64,000 nucleotides of DNA. Origin: a virus. Of the stretch, positions 29,968 to 38,362 are shown one piece after another. Position numbers and translations under genes: made by a program. The stretch spans positions 1 through 64,000 of the IMG/VR virus record IMGVR_UViG_3300018080_000142; one strand, 5' to 3'. Under the pieces are notes generated by a model, which was not told the origin of the DNA, ran no database searches, and saw only the letters and a program-made list of their open reading frames with translations. Within the stretch, counting starts at the first letter, position 1. Every line of letters starts with the position of its first letter.

Positions 29968-30333
29968 TTAACCTTGAGATTCAATACGTTTACGCCATTC
30001 TTCATATCGTTTTGCCTCACGAATTTTCCGCAGTTCCTTCCTTCTTCGCCTTTTCCTGAAATTGTGACGCTTCTTAATAACTATGCGGTGGTTATAAGCT
30101 TTTTTTCGGACCTTGAGTGGAAGTCTGAAATAACCCACGCCTTTTACATAACAATTTATTCCTATCCTGAAGTACCAGCCTATGCCATAGCTGGAAAAAA
30201 ACAGCCTCACGACCTTTTCAATATGGTCGTGAGACATGCGGATATTCTGCTCGTTGAGATCCTTGCGGATCTGAGCGATAATCCCGTGGTGCGTTTTGGG
30301 ACCTTTGTAGTCTTTTATCTTACCTGCTGACAT
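29968..30333 (-). CDS. HU/IHF-like DNA-binding protein
   Basis: 121 residues from ATG 30333 (AGGA lies 7 bases upstream; an earlier start at 30354 would lengthen the overlap with the gene before). Residues about 15-65 follow the HU/IHF plan: two helices (HHGIIAQIRKDLNEQNIRMSHDHIEKVVRLFF), then INCYVKGVGYFRLP matching the V-L-x-GFG-F turn of HU. The C-terminus is an extremely basic tail (KKRHNFRKRRRRKELRK). Several crAss-like phages carry IHF-like genes. Likely shapes or compacts DNA. Confidence 0.55.
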   Translation of the reverse strand: MSAGKIKDYKGPKTHHGIIAQIRKDLNEQNIRMSHDHIEKVVRLFFSSYGIGWYFRIGINCYVKGVGYFRLPLKVRKKAYNHRIVIKKRHNFRKRRRRKELRKIREAKRYEEWRKRIESQG

Positions 30334-31390
30334 AGGAATCCTCGTAGAAAACATTCATGCCATCGATGATGACTTCTCCATCTTCCAGCTTCTGCTTAAC
30401 TATTTCATCATTGGCTTTTATCCATTCCCTTACCGCTGTTTCATCAAGCGTCAGGAACTTTCGCGGAACTTTCGCGAAATCATACACATCGAACTTGATA
30501 TTCTTCCTGATGCCTTTCCTAGCTTCCTTGATTTCTTTCTCACTACCCTTAATTTCCTTTTCAGTCTCAGCATCAATCTTTTTCTTCATTTCCTCGCTTG
30601 TCTTGGCTGAATCTGATTCGGCTTTTGTTCTGGCAGTCATTATACCGGCCATTGCATCTTCACGGGATTCTTCAGACTCGCTCTCAGTAAGTAGAAGATT
30701 GGCTTTATGTTCGGCCAGGAGATTCTTTACATCCTGTACCATCTGCTCATAGGATTCTCTGTAATGAATGAACTCGTCAGGCTTTGGAATATTTTTGTCT
30801 ATGATTGTGCTGAGAATTTCACAATCAGCTGATTTAAGGCATCCACGGGATGTTTTGGCCTGACCTGTCTTGTCATTCCAATTCCCACCATATATCCTGG
30901 CCGTAAGCTGACTGCGGATCCTGATTATCCTATCGGATTCTTCATTTTTTTCCTTGGCCTTCTTCTCTGCTTCTTTTGCCACCTTCTCAGCCTCGATCTT
31001 TGCGGCGGCAGCCTGGATCTTCTTGTAATTGGTGATGGCTGATCCGATAGCTGATTTCACTTCCTCGAGAGGTTTACTCAGAGTTTTTGCAAACTCATCG
31101 ATCATCTTACTGGCTTTGTAATACGGATCTTTACGTAGCTTCCTGACCTTCTCAATGTTTCTCAGGATTTCGTTCAGCTCAGAGATATTATTCTCGGCTA
31201 TAACGAGGGAATCATCGGTTTCAACAGCGATTTTGGCTGCATACTGTTCGAAATGTTTGATCTTGGTATCGATCTCAATGAACAGTTTCTTTACCTGGAT
31301 CGGTTTGAGCAATGACTCTCCTTCTTCCAGGATTTCTTGAGTTTGAACATCCTTTACGTCAGGATCCTCAGTTTTGTTATTTGCTTTCAT
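30320..31390 (-). CDS. coiled-coil protein, DUF1351-like C-terminus
   Basis: 356 residues, Lys/Glu/Ala-rich coiled coil for most of its length. The end has VPRKFLTLDETAVREWIK and VIIDGMNVFYEDS, which match the VP-x-x-(F/Y)L-x-x-D and GI-x-(F/Y)-x-E pattern of phage DUF1351-type proteins. These are often found beside single-strand annealing recombinases and SSBs. That agrees with the neighbours here. Exact role unknown. Confidence 0.55.
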   Translation of the reverse strand: MKANNKTEDPDVKDVQTQEILEEGESLLKPIQVKKLFIEIDTKIKHFEQYAAKIAVETDDSLVIAENNISELNEILRNIEKVRKLRKDPYYKASKMIDEFAKTLSKPLEEVKSAIGSAITNYKKIQAAAAKIEAEKVAKEAEKKAKEKNEESDRIIRIRSQLTARIYGGNWNDKTGQAKTSRGCLKSADCEILSTIIDKNIPKPDEFIHYRESYEQMVQDVKNLLAEHKANLLLTESESEESREDAMAGIMTARTKAESDSAKTSEEMKKKIDAETEKEIKGSEKEIKEARKGIRKNIKFDVYDFAKVPRKFLTLDETAVREWIKANDEIVKQKLEDGEVIIDGMNVFYEDSYVSR

Positions 31391-31627
31391 TCAGTCCTCC
31401 ACTATTTTAGAATTATCAAGTAATATTTTCATAACCCTGCGCCTGGCTGCCTTACTTGGATAAGTCAGCGTGGCAGAGTATTTGTGCCACTCAGGTTGAA
31501 CTCTTGTCTTGGCCCAGATTTCATAACCTGTCTTTTTATCTGCTCCGGACCCTATCGGATGCAGGTCACGCTCCCGGATTATTACCCATCCGGCATCGGT
31601 AAGCTTTTTTTGATCAGTTGCATTCAT
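31391..31627 (-). CDS. hypothetical protein
   Basis: 78 residues: a beta-like N-terminal half (GWVIIRERDLHPIG, GYEIWAKT) and a basic helix (SKAARRRVMKILLDNSKIVED). No family recognised. The start overlaps the upstream stop by 4 bases, so it is translated in the operon. Confidence 0.6.
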   Translation of the reverse strand: MNATDQKKLTDAGWVIIRERDLHPIGSGADKKTGYEIWAKTRVQPEWHKYSATLTYPSKAARRRVMKILLDNSKIVED

Positions 31628-31857
31628 GGTGATGTTTTTATTAATCGTTCAAGATAATCTTCTATATCATCAACAGATGTTGATTTTGTTTTTTCAACAT
31701 AAACTTCAATATCACCGTCAGCATTTTTATCAAAACGATACCAGTTTATCCTATAATAGAACTGATCCGCCAGTTCTTTTGCCTTCTCTATGTCCTCAGC
31801 TTCAATTACTATGGACATTCTCTGGGTATACTTAACTTCTACGTCAAATGTTTTCAT
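31624..31857 (-). CDS. DpnD/PcfM-like small protein
   Basis: 77 residues with the beta-alpha-beta pattern of small DpnD/PcfM-type proteins: FDVEVKYTQRMSIVIEAEDIEKAKELADQF, then GDIEVYVEK. These are common in phages and conjugative elements with no settled role. Confidence 0.5.
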   Translation of the reverse strand: MKTFDVEVKYTQRMSIVIEAEDIEKAKELADQFYYRINWYRFDKNADGDIEVYVEKTKSTSVDDIEDYLERLIKTSP

Positions 31858-31859
31858 AA

Positions 31860-32087
31860 TTAAAATGCATTCAAGTCTTGTTTTGGTAATTCTTCAAGTT
31901 TCTCCATTTCCCAATCCTCCCTTGTGCTATTTAGCTCATTGAGATTCATGTAATACAGGTTAGGACTGATCATCAATCCACAATGGGCGCACTCATGACT
32001 AACGGTAGAAACCGGTTTGCTGTCGCTATACGAATTCATCGCTTGACCACAGTTCGGGCATTTTTCTGAATAACTATGTCCACTCAT
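31860..32087 (-). CDS. small zinc-ribbon protein
   Basis: 75 residues. Two CxxC knuckles (CPNCG near residue 10, CAHCG near residue 34) form a probable zinc ribbon, followed by an acidic helical tail. The leader holds promoter motif copy 1 about 25 bases upstream of the ATG. It is the first gene after the primase-helicase and may start a new transcript. Confidence 0.65.
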   Translation of the reverse strand: MSGHSYSEKCPNCGQAMNSYSDSKPVSTVSHECAHCGLMISPNLYYMNLNELNSTREDWEMEKLEELPKQDLNAF

Positions 32088-32112
32088 AATAAATAGTTTA
32101 ATGATTTGGGAT

Positions 32113-32123
32113 GAAAATAATTT
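32113..32123 (-). promoter_or_regulatory. recurrent A/T-rich promoter motif, copy 1
   Basis: Read on the minus strand: AAATTATTTTC, then CAAA about 4 bases on, 26 bases before the ATG at 32087. It matches the other copies in this block. A role as promoter is inferred from repetition and placement. Confidence 0.5.
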
Positions 32124-32126
32124 CAG

Positions 32127-34028
32127 TTAAAATCCTTCAAATATGGATCCCTGGTTACCGTCCATGTATGATACAAATGGAAACCTTGTGAACTTGGAAT
32201 TCTCATCCTTGGGATCCTCACGTTCATAGATCCTCCTGGACAGCCGGTCATACCTGAATATAGGATAATTGGTCTCATTCGTTGTTTCCCCGCCACGCTG
32301 CTTATTACGCATCGCCTGAACATGAAATCCAACCTTGTCAGATAGCCATTCATTGCTTTTCTCCTGGTGAACACACACTATAGCATTGGCTTTGGACCAC
32401 CATCTCTGGCCACCGGTTAGCAGTGCATGTGACGGCGGTTTGTCAAGATCTCCGGAATCCTTTATCGTCTTAGGATGATGGCAAATGAGATTTATGAGCT
32501 TATACTTCGTGTTGAGCCTCCCTTCAAAATTCAGCTGTTGCTCAATATAATGGTCAACATCGGTAAATCTATGGTTCAGTGCAGACCAGGGATCTGTCAG
32601 GAAACCTGTGATACCATGCTGTTTGATCATCTGTCTTTTAATTTCCCGCAGTTCTTCAGGAGTATACCCTTCTTCACGGTCAACAAAGAAAAAATACTTG
32701 TCAATAAAGCTTCTCCACGTTTCACGCATCTCATCATAAGTGGCTCTCTTGCTGTAACCAGGTTCAACAGGCTTGTTGATAAGTATTGAAACCATTATTT
32801 CTATCAAATCTGCCGGCGGGTAGTTCTCCGGGCAGTAAATCCCCCATTTCCATTTATATTTTACGGCAGAAATAAGCATCAACACCAGGGCAAACGATGT
32901 CTTACCCTGTTTTGGAAATCCGTTTATAACGATTGTCCATCCTCTTATCCATTTGAAAAACGGATCCAATGATGCAAAGCCTGTCTCTACTCCTGATGTT
33001 TTACCTTCGTGATAATTTTTATGGATCTCATCCTCATGATCCGAAGCGATAGTAACACCTTCGATCGGGAATACCTTTGCATTTTCAATGGTTCCTGCCA
33101 GCAATGCCTTGCCACGCTTTATCAAAAGTTCATTGGGATCATTTATAGGTTTACCATCATTATCCTTGTAGTCACCGAATCTGATATACTTGCATCTTTC
33201 GAAGCCTAGCCTCCTGGCAAGTTCCTGCCTAAGTTTTACTCCTGGTGGATCATCATCCGTAGCAATGTAAAACATCTCAATATCTTTAAGATCATCCAGA
33301 ACAGGATCCAGGTAGTCCAGATTGATGCTGCTCATAATCCTTATCTTACCGGTCTCAATGTAATATTTCTTCTCATCATCGGTTATGGACGCTCCATTCG
33401 GAACAGATATCACCGGTGTTATTCCTGCTTCATGATATGCCAGGACATCGTTCTCACCTTCGGTTATTACTGCCCATTTCGAACCTTTGATACTGTCGAT
33501 ATTGTACGGGATCAGGCTTGCACCCGGTATCATTTTGAAATTCTTAACAGGATCCCGGAACTTAATGTTCACAAGAACATCATCCTTTTTGTACTTATAG
33601 TTGATGCATTTCTTGGTTACCCATTTACCTTGCAGGTGTTCTTCACCAGGGGAAATTCTGTTCAGCAGTATTGATTCACTGTTCATTGAAATATCGAAAT
33701 GACGCAATGTACTGACACTGATTTTTCTTTTTTCCCAGAACCACTTCACAACCGGGTCGCTTATCGGCAGGTAGTCATAATTCTTCAGGACAGGTTTAAT
33801 CTTTGCGCGGGACAGATATTCCTCAGTAAGAACATATCCGGATTCCTTACAATGATTACATCTCCACGGCATAGGATCCTTACCAAGATTTACTGCAAAC
33901 TTTTTTTCCTTGTGATGTTCCGGCTTCCTGGTTGGAGTACAGATCGGGCAGGTGATATAATGCTCACCATTTCCGGACAAAGGGATATTAATCTCAAATA
34001 TCCCCTTGCTGGTCGCTATCTTGCTCAT
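32127..34028 (-). CDS. DNA primase-helicase (zinc, TOPRIM, DnaB-type ATPase)
   Basis: 633 residues. N-terminal zinc motif C27-x2-C30 / C57-x2-C60, TOPRIM core with the EGEND glutamate at 190 and ATDDDPPG (D258-D260), and a RecA-like helicase domain with Walker A GFPKQGKTS (370-378). A later CHHPK and the final arginine-rich segment fit DnaB-family motifs H3/H4. This is the T7 gp4 / Twinkle layout, so one chain can unwind DNA and make primers. Its start overlaps the stop of the winged-helix gene by 35 bases. Confidence 0.9.
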   Translation of the reverse strand: MSKIATSKGIFEINIPLSGNGEHYITCPICTPTRKPEHHKEKKFAVNLGKDPMPWRCNHCKESGYVLTEEYLSRAKIKPVLKNYDYLPISDPVVKWFWEKRKISVSTLRHFDISMNSESILLNRISPGEEHLQGKWVTKKCINYKYKKDDVLVNIKFRDPVKNFKMIPGASLIPYNIDSIKGSKWAVITEGENDVLAYHEAGITPVISVPNGASITDDEKKYYIETGKIRIMSSINLDYLDPVLDDLKDIEMFYIATDDDPPGVKLRQELARRLGFERCKYIRFGDYKDNDGKPINDPNELLIKRGKALLAGTIENAKVFPIEGVTIASDHEDEIHKNYHEGKTSGVETGFASLDPFFKWIRGWTIVINGFPKQGKTSFALVLMLISAVKYKWKWGIYCPENYPPADLIEIMVSILINKPVEPGYSKRATYDEMRETWRSFIDKYFFFVDREEGYTPEELREIKRQMIKQHGITGFLTDPWSALNHRFTDVDHYIEQQLNFEGRLNTKYKLINLICHHPKTIKDSGDLDKPPSHALLTGGQRWWSKANAIVCVHQEKSNEWLSDKVGFHVQAMRNKQRGGETTNETNYPIFRYDRLSRRIYEREDPKDENSKFTRFPFVSYMDGNQGSIFEGF

Positions 34029-34680
34029 ATTGCTTTTTCCGCTGTTCTTCAGTTATGGTTTCCTTTTTGGCTTTCTCAGCTGATTTAAACCCGGCTAAAA
34101 GCTTATTCGCCTCGGACCTCCAATCAATTTCATAATACGCATTCATTGGATTCAGCCATTTATCTGCCATCATGATCCTGCGATTGAATCCTCCCTTTCG
34201 TTCCAGCTCGAGATATTCGAGGTAAGCATTTCTTTGGCTTGTCAGGAATTCGCGGGAATATCCTTTTCTGACCTTGATATAATTGCTTAATGCTCTTTTC
34301 TTGGATCCAGGCCAGATTACCTTCCTTTGCCCATCAATCAGCTTTGTCCAGAAAGCATTCTCAAATTCAACTTCGATATCTGCAAATGCACTCTCCCACA
34401 TAGTAGTGATCTTAGGTATCGGAGTATTTTCCGGGTATATGAAACCTTTATCGACCAGGTCATGCAATAATGCTTCTTGCTGATCCGGGGTGAAGCCGGT
34501 TTTCCGGTAGGTTTCGATAACATCGACCTCCTTTTTGTTTTGAACGCAACGATAGATATAATCCATCAGAACGTATGCACTGCAGTTCAATCCCATATTG
34601 ACCCTTGCAGAATGGTTGATGGTGGTAGAACCAACTATTGTCGGTTTGCCTACCTTGAATTCATTTACTTTTTTTGCCAT
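33994..34680 (-). CDS. winged-helix replication protein / helicase partner
   Basis: 228 residues from ATG 34680 (MAKKVNEF; starts at 34689 and further upstream would lengthen the overlap with the previous gene). Residues 15-90 look like a winged helix: INHSARVNMGLNCSAYVLMDYIYRC, then FTPDQQEALLHDLVDKGFIY. The C-terminal half is helical with aromatic patches and ends in a Gln/Asp-rich tail. Placed directly before the primase-helicase, it may be a replisome organiser or helicase loader. Inferred from fold pattern and position. Confidence 0.5.
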   Translation of the reverse strand: MAKKVNEFKVGKPTIVGSTTINHSARVNMGLNCSAYVLMDYIYRCVQNKKEVDVIETYRKTGFTPDQQEALLHDLVDKGFIYPENTPIPKITTMWESAFADIEVEFENAFWTKLIDGQRKVIWPGSKKRALSNYIKVRKGYSREFLTSQRNAYLEYLELERKGGFNRRIMMADKWLNPMNAYYEIDWRSEANKLLAGFKSAEKAKKETITEEQRKKQYEQDSDQQGDI

Positions 34681-35038
34681 TTTCTTCATTGTTGATTTCA
34701 GAAGAAGGTAATTTCCAGTTAACCATGTCAACAGTCTTTGTACTCTTACGGAATATCTCAACGTTGGTATTGACATCAACGGCTATTATCCAGTTTTCGG
34801 AGTGATCGCCGTGATACTCATAGAATGGAAGAAATATTTCATCCTTCCTTGGTTCGACAAAATATAACTTATCACCAGCAATTGATGTGAATGAAGCTAT
34901 TTCATTGCGCTGGTCAACATGGTTATGCCATGTCTTTAGTTCAATCTTCTCACCTTTTTTCAGGTGTTCATCGACACGTTTTCTTGCTGCTTGATTCTCA
35001 AGCTTCGCAACTTTCGGGTTCATTTTTCTAGTTGTCAT
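34661..35038 (-). CDS. hypothetical replication-block protein
   Basis: 125 residues. Basic helical start (MNPKVAKLENQAARKRVDEHLKKGEKIEL), then beta strands (IASFTSIAGDKLYFVEP ... NWIIAVDVNTNVEIF). No family recognised. It overlaps both neighbours by about 10-20 bases, so all three are translated together. Confidence 0.55.
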   Translation of the reverse strand: MTTRKMNPKVAKLENQAARKRVDEHLKKGEKIELKTWHNHVDQRNEIASFTSIAGDKLYFVEPRKDEIFLPFYEYHGDHSENWIIAVDVNTNVEIFRKSTKTVDMVNWKLPSSEINNEENGKKSK

Positions 35039-36539
35039 CGCTTAACAGATTATTTTTGGTTTTATCGTCCATTGCATATTTTTCACGGTTCTCAATAAGC
35101 CATTTGACTTTCTGGAACTGACCAAGCGTTACTTTACCGCTTACATCGTATTTCCTCTCAGCCAGCCAGCGGATCTGCCATTCTCTTGCCGGCTGTGCAG
35201 ATATCAGTTCAGAAGCCATAGCTTTCGTATATTCAATGCCTTCCTGGTACACTCCCATATCGATGATCCACTTAAGCTGTTTCTCGGTGGCCGGCTCAAG
35301 CATTTTCTCAGAATTCCACGGTCTCACTTCCGGAAGTTTCAGAAGGTTGATCTTCTTATCGGAACCGTAGCGGATCCTCATACGCCTCTCACGCTTTTCG
35401 CGTTCCTCGAGTAATTTCTGCCGGTGTTTCTCCGGAATGAAAAGTCTTTCCTCGATCGGTTTATCTCTTTCCAGCTCCCAGGCATTTACCAGGGATAGAT
35501 TACCAGAATTATCCACGAAATCAAGAACTATACAGTCCGAACTGCCTACCCTTTCCTGAAACATATCTGATTTCAGCCTTGTTCCCCGGCCGATACTCTG
35601 GATATATAGTGTCTCAGACTGCGTAGGACGCGCCATAATGATACATCCGACATCATCATGATCGAAACCCTCAGTGAGTATGTTAACGTTTGTCAGGACG
35701 CTTATTTCACCTTTTCTAAAGCTTTCGACAATTTGTGTCCTGTTTGGGCAGCGAGTAGTATCACTAACGACAGTATCAGCATTAATCCCATTATCACGGA
35801 GAACACGACCCAGATTATACGCATGATCAATGTCCACACAGTAAGCAATAGTTTGTCTATTGTCCGCATATTCCTTGTATTTTGCAGCGATTAAAGTATT
35901 TCTTAACTCGGAATCCACCTTCTCAGAAAGCTGTTTAAGATTAAAGTCACCACCGGTTCGTTTAACCCGGCTGATATCTGCCGGTGTGCGGATCTGGTAT
36001 GCTGTCAGCGGTGCTAACCAACCGTCCCGGATCCCATCCTCGATAAGATATTGAAATGTTATCTCCTGAGCAATATTTGTCAGGCTGAGACCGTCAAGCC
36101 TTTTTGGTGTAGCTGTCCAGCCGGTAGTCAGTTTCGGTTCAAAATGCCTTACTGATTTCAGGTAAGATGGAGAGACATAATGATGTGCCTCGTCTATGAT
36201 GAGCAATTCAAATTCTCTCGGATCTATCTTGTCCAGCCGGTTATAAATGGTCTGAACAGATGCCACGACAATTTTCTTTTCGACTTCGAATACCGGTCCT
36301 TTTATTATGCCCACATTCATAGGCCAGTACTGCTCAATCTCATGGTAAGCCTGCATGATAAGTTCTTCCCGGTGTGCCAGGAACATAGTTCTCTTGAAAT
36401 GCTTTGCGAGGTCAACGGCTTGCATGCGCTTACCGGTCCCGGTAGCCTGCACGATCAGCTGCTTATTGATCCCGTTATCGTATTTTTCCTTTATTGCCTG
36501 CTTGCATGCAATCTGGTAAGGTCGCCAGCGTATATTCAT
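35028..36539 (-). CDS. SF2 DEAH-box helicase (RadD/type III restriction-like)
   Basis: 503 residues. Walker A ATGTGKR (32-38), DEAHH (116-120), TATP (142-145), TEGFDHDDV and QSIGRGTR (314-321, motif VI) define a complete SF2 translocase core. The C-terminal region has two related TEKQLKWI / TLGQFQKVKWLIE helical units that may bind DNA or partners. crAss-like phages usually encode such a helicase. Probable role: unwinding or branch processing in replication or recombination. Confidence 0.9.
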   Translation of the reverse strand: MNIRWRPYQIACKQAIKEKYDNGINKQLIVQATGTGKRMQAVDLAKHFKRTMFLAHREELIMQAYHEIEQYWPMNVGIIKGPVFEVEKKIVVASVQTIYNRLDKIDPREFELLIIDEAHHYVSPSYLKSVRHFEPKLTTGWTATPKRLDGLSLTNIAQEITFQYLIEDGIRDGWLAPLTAYQIRTPADISRVKRTGGDFNLKQLSEKVDSELRNTLIAAKYKEYADNRQTIAYCVDIDHAYNLGRVLRDNGINADTVVSDTTRCPNRTQIVESFRKGEISVLTNVNILTEGFDHDDVGCIIMARPTQSETLYIQSIGRGTRLKSDMFQERVGSSDCIVLDFVDNSGNLSLVNAWELERDKPIEERLFIPEKHRQKLLEEREKRERRMRIRYGSDKKINLLKLPEVRPWNSEKMLEPATEKQLKWIIDMGVYQEGIEYTKAMASELISAQPAREWQIRWLAERKYDVSGKVTLGQFQKVKWLIENREKYAMDDKTKNNLLSDDN

Positions 36540-36542
36540 AGA

Positions 36543-37130
36543 TCAGAAATTTGTAGGTAATTTTTCGCTTACCTGTTCGGCAGGTACTTCTTCGTATTCA
36601 GCATCGTCAGCCCTCATCTTATTAAACTCACTTTTTAGCATAAAGCGCGTATGAGCCTCACATTTATTGCACCAATTATCATCAGAATCGCCTGTTTCGT
36701 AAAGTTCGATAACATTGTTGCTATTAGGATCCACCCATGCCTTAGTTTGGATGTTAATGCCTCCGCATTGCTCACAAACCAAAAGAGTATCATCTATGTT
36801 TGTGATATAATTTTCCAGGGCAAGTTTCATTTCAAAGATATGCCCGCGAAACTTCCTGTCTACATCTATGTAACCTTGGGTTACCTTGTCTGCATGAAGA
36901 ACGGTTGCATGATCTTTCATGCCGAAGGTCTCGCCGATCTTGGATGTACTGCAGTTCGTCATTAACCTTGCAAAGTACATACATATCTGTCTTGCTTGTA
37001 CAACTTCACGCCTTCTGGTTTTTATCATGATCATCCCTTCGGATACGCCAGTGAATTTACTCACTGTCTTAAGAATTCTGTCCAGAAATTCCGGACCTTG
37101 TAAGTCATTTCTCAAAATTACTTGTGCCAT
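36543..37130 (-). CDS. DnaA domain IV-like protein with C-terminal zinc motif
   Basis: 195 residues. Residues about 15-105 match the DNA-binding domain IV of DnaA: VVQARQICMYFARLMTNCSTSKIGETFG, then the signature GMKDHATVLHA (70-80; cellular DnaA has GGRDHTTV). There is no AAA+ domain. A second part has C119-x2-C122 and C154-x2-C157, a likely zinc knuckle. It could bind DnaA boxes in the phage or host and act as initiator, competitor or regulator. Promoter motif copy 2 lies 26 bases upstream. Confidence 0.8.
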   Translation of the reverse strand: MAQVILRNDLQGPEFLDRILKTVSKFTGVSEGMIMIKTRRREVVQARQICMYFARLMTNCSTSKIGETFGMKDHATVLHADKVTQGYIDVDRKFRGHIFEMKLALENYITNIDDTLLVCEQCGGINIQTKAWVDPNSNNVIELYETGDSDDNWCNKCEAHTRFMLKSEFNKMRADDAEYEEVPAEQVSEKLPTNF

Positions 37131-37155
37131 AATTCTCTTTTATTTGGTTTAAGAA

Positions 37156-37165
37156 GAAAATAATT
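37156..37165 (-). promoter_or_regulatory. recurrent A/T-rich promoter motif, copy 2
   Basis: Minus strand: AATTATTTTC, then TTCTTAAA, 26 bases before the DnaA-like ATG. It directly follows an 11-bp stem (37169-37232) that ends the previous gene. Promoter role inferred. Confidence 0.5.
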
Positions 37166-37168
37166 AAA

Positions 37169-37232
37169 GGGCAGGCATATCAACGATCAAACAGTCCTCG
37201 GCTATTTTTTCATTAATTATCTATGCCTGCCC
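37169..37232 (-). terminator. long-loop inverted repeat at end of nuclease gene
   Basis: GGGCAGGCATA (37169-37179) and TATGCCTGCCC (37222-37232) form a perfect 11-bp stem around a 42-base loop. On the minus strand the stem overlaps the end of the nuclease gene and is followed only by TTTAATTATTTTC. It may be an imperfect terminator or an operator-like site in front of the DnaA-like gene. Confidence 0.4.
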
Positions 37233-37833
37233 TCGTTAAAAGATATTCGTCAAGTGATTTGTACTTATAGCGAATCTTGCGTGGACCGCCACTTTTATCA
37301 GTTGTCTTGAATCTCTCTGGAAGGAATGTCGTTGGAAACAGTGCATTTGCAGGGATTATCTGCCCTTTCTTGTTAACCTGCGGATGCGTGATTATTTTTT
37401 GCACATAAATGTGGTGGATCTGGAATACCCACTTCTGATCGATGGCAAATCTTCGCCATGCATCGTTCTGATTGTAATTTCCCTTTACATCGATAACTGA
37501 ATAATACAGATCACGCTCACTTGAGTAATTAGCTATTATTGGATAGCTTTTTACACTCTGGGTAAGTATATCGTTGTAACCCACATATAGCTTCTTATGC
37601 AGTTCTTTCGACCAGTAGATCAGGAAATCTGCCTTGTATTCATGGCCGACCAGTAATTTAACGGTACGCTCCTTTGTTTTGGTCTTAAGCTGTTCTATAA
37701 AGCCTATTGTGGCTCCATCGAACAATTTAAATGATTTGGGCTGATATTTCAGGAGAGTTATGTAACCATGCTTTTTCAGTTCATCCAGCCACCAGGAAAA
37801 GTACATTTCCTCATTGCTTTCAAATTCATTCAT
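37213..37833 (-). CDS. PD-(D/E)XK-type nuclease
   Basis: 206 residues. Pattern: E9 in NEEMYFSWWLDELKKHGYI, QPKSFKLFDG, LLVGHEYKADFLIYW (D69), then YYSVIDVKG (D115-x-K117) and a lysine in IDQKWVFQIHHIYVQKI. E...D...DxK is the arrangement of DUF1064 / T7 endonuclease I-like and Holliday-junction-resolvase-like phage enzymes. Its start overlaps the stop of the signal-peptide gene by 8 bases. Likely cuts branched or specific DNA; substrate unknown. Confidence 0.6.
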   Translation of the reverse strand: MNEFESNEEMYFSWWLDELKKHGYITLLKYQPKSFKLFDGATIGFIEQLKTKTKERTVKLLVGHEYKADFLIYWSKELHKKLYVGYNDILTQSVKSYPIIANYSSERDLYYSVIDVKGNYNQNDAWRRFAIDQKWVFQIHHIYVQKIITHPQVNKKGQIIPANALFPTTFLPERFKTTDKSGGPRKIRYKYKSLDEYLLTRAGIDN

Positions 37834-38116
37834 TCCCTAAAAGTTCATTGATTCGTTCATCCATATAATTCCTTGGTTTGATAGTAAACCTGCTCTGGAA
37901 ACGCCTGGGAAAGCTATCCGGGAACCAGAGATCCTTGTTCGGTGATAGTTGATATATATGAATAAGTTCTGCCTGCTTCGTCATTGAGAAAGATTCCCAG
38001 TTCGGATACAAGCTTTTCCACTTCTTCTGAGCTTCCGCTACTGGACTGACCCCAACGGGAGCCGCGCAGTATAAACTCATAGTAAGAAATGTAAGTAAAA
38101 CCATCCATTTTCTCAT
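37826..38116 (-). CDS. small exported protein
   Basis: 96 residues with an N-terminal signal peptide (MRKWMVLLTFLTMSLYCAAP). The Cys at 17 is preceded by SLY, a poor lipobox, so a soluble export product cut after AEA is as likely as a lipoprotein. The rest is basic and aromatic (FPRRFQSRFTIKPRNYMDERINELLG). Function unknown. Confidence 0.55.
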   Translation of the reverse strand: MRKWMVLLTFLTMSLYCAAPVGVSPVAEAQKKWKSLYPNWESFSMTKQAELIHIYQLSPNKDLWFPDSFPRRFQSRFTIKPRNYMDERINELLGNE

Positions 38117-38164
38117 AGATTTTTTTTAGTTAGACATTACGATCCGGGAGTTTCCGGGAAAGAT

Positions 38165-38184
38165 AAAAAAAGAGCATTACGCTC
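38165..38184 (-). terminator. rho-independent terminator
   Basis: On the minus strand GAGC, a 5-base loop, GCTC, then seven T. It lies just after the 47-codon gene and ends the J-domain/SWIM/RadC transcript. Confidence 0.7.
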
Positions 38185-38214
38185 CCTTTTATACACTGCT
38201 AAGGTACAGAATTC

Positions 38215-38358
38215 CTACATATTATCATTGAGTTTCCCCTCTTTTTTTGCCCACTCCCAGAATTCCTGTTCATTTAGCTCGGCTTCTTTTGCCAGTTGTT
38301 CCAGAACTTCTGGATGATCTGACAAATATTCCAGGTAAAGTTCCTTAATTTTCCCCAT
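38215..38358 (-). CDS. small acidic protein (47 aa)
   Basis: ATG 38358 to TAG 38215. MGKIKELYLEYLSDHPEVL is followed by an acidic helix with Glu/Trp (EFWEWAKKEGKLNDNM). The start lies 4 bases after the J-domain stop and the stop lies before a terminator, so it is the last gene of the operon. It could pair with the J-domain protein. No family recognised. Confidence 0.6.
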   Translation of the reverse strand: MGKIKELYLEYLSDHPEVLEQLAKEAELNEQEFWEWAKKEGKLNDNM

Positions 38359-38362
38359 GATA

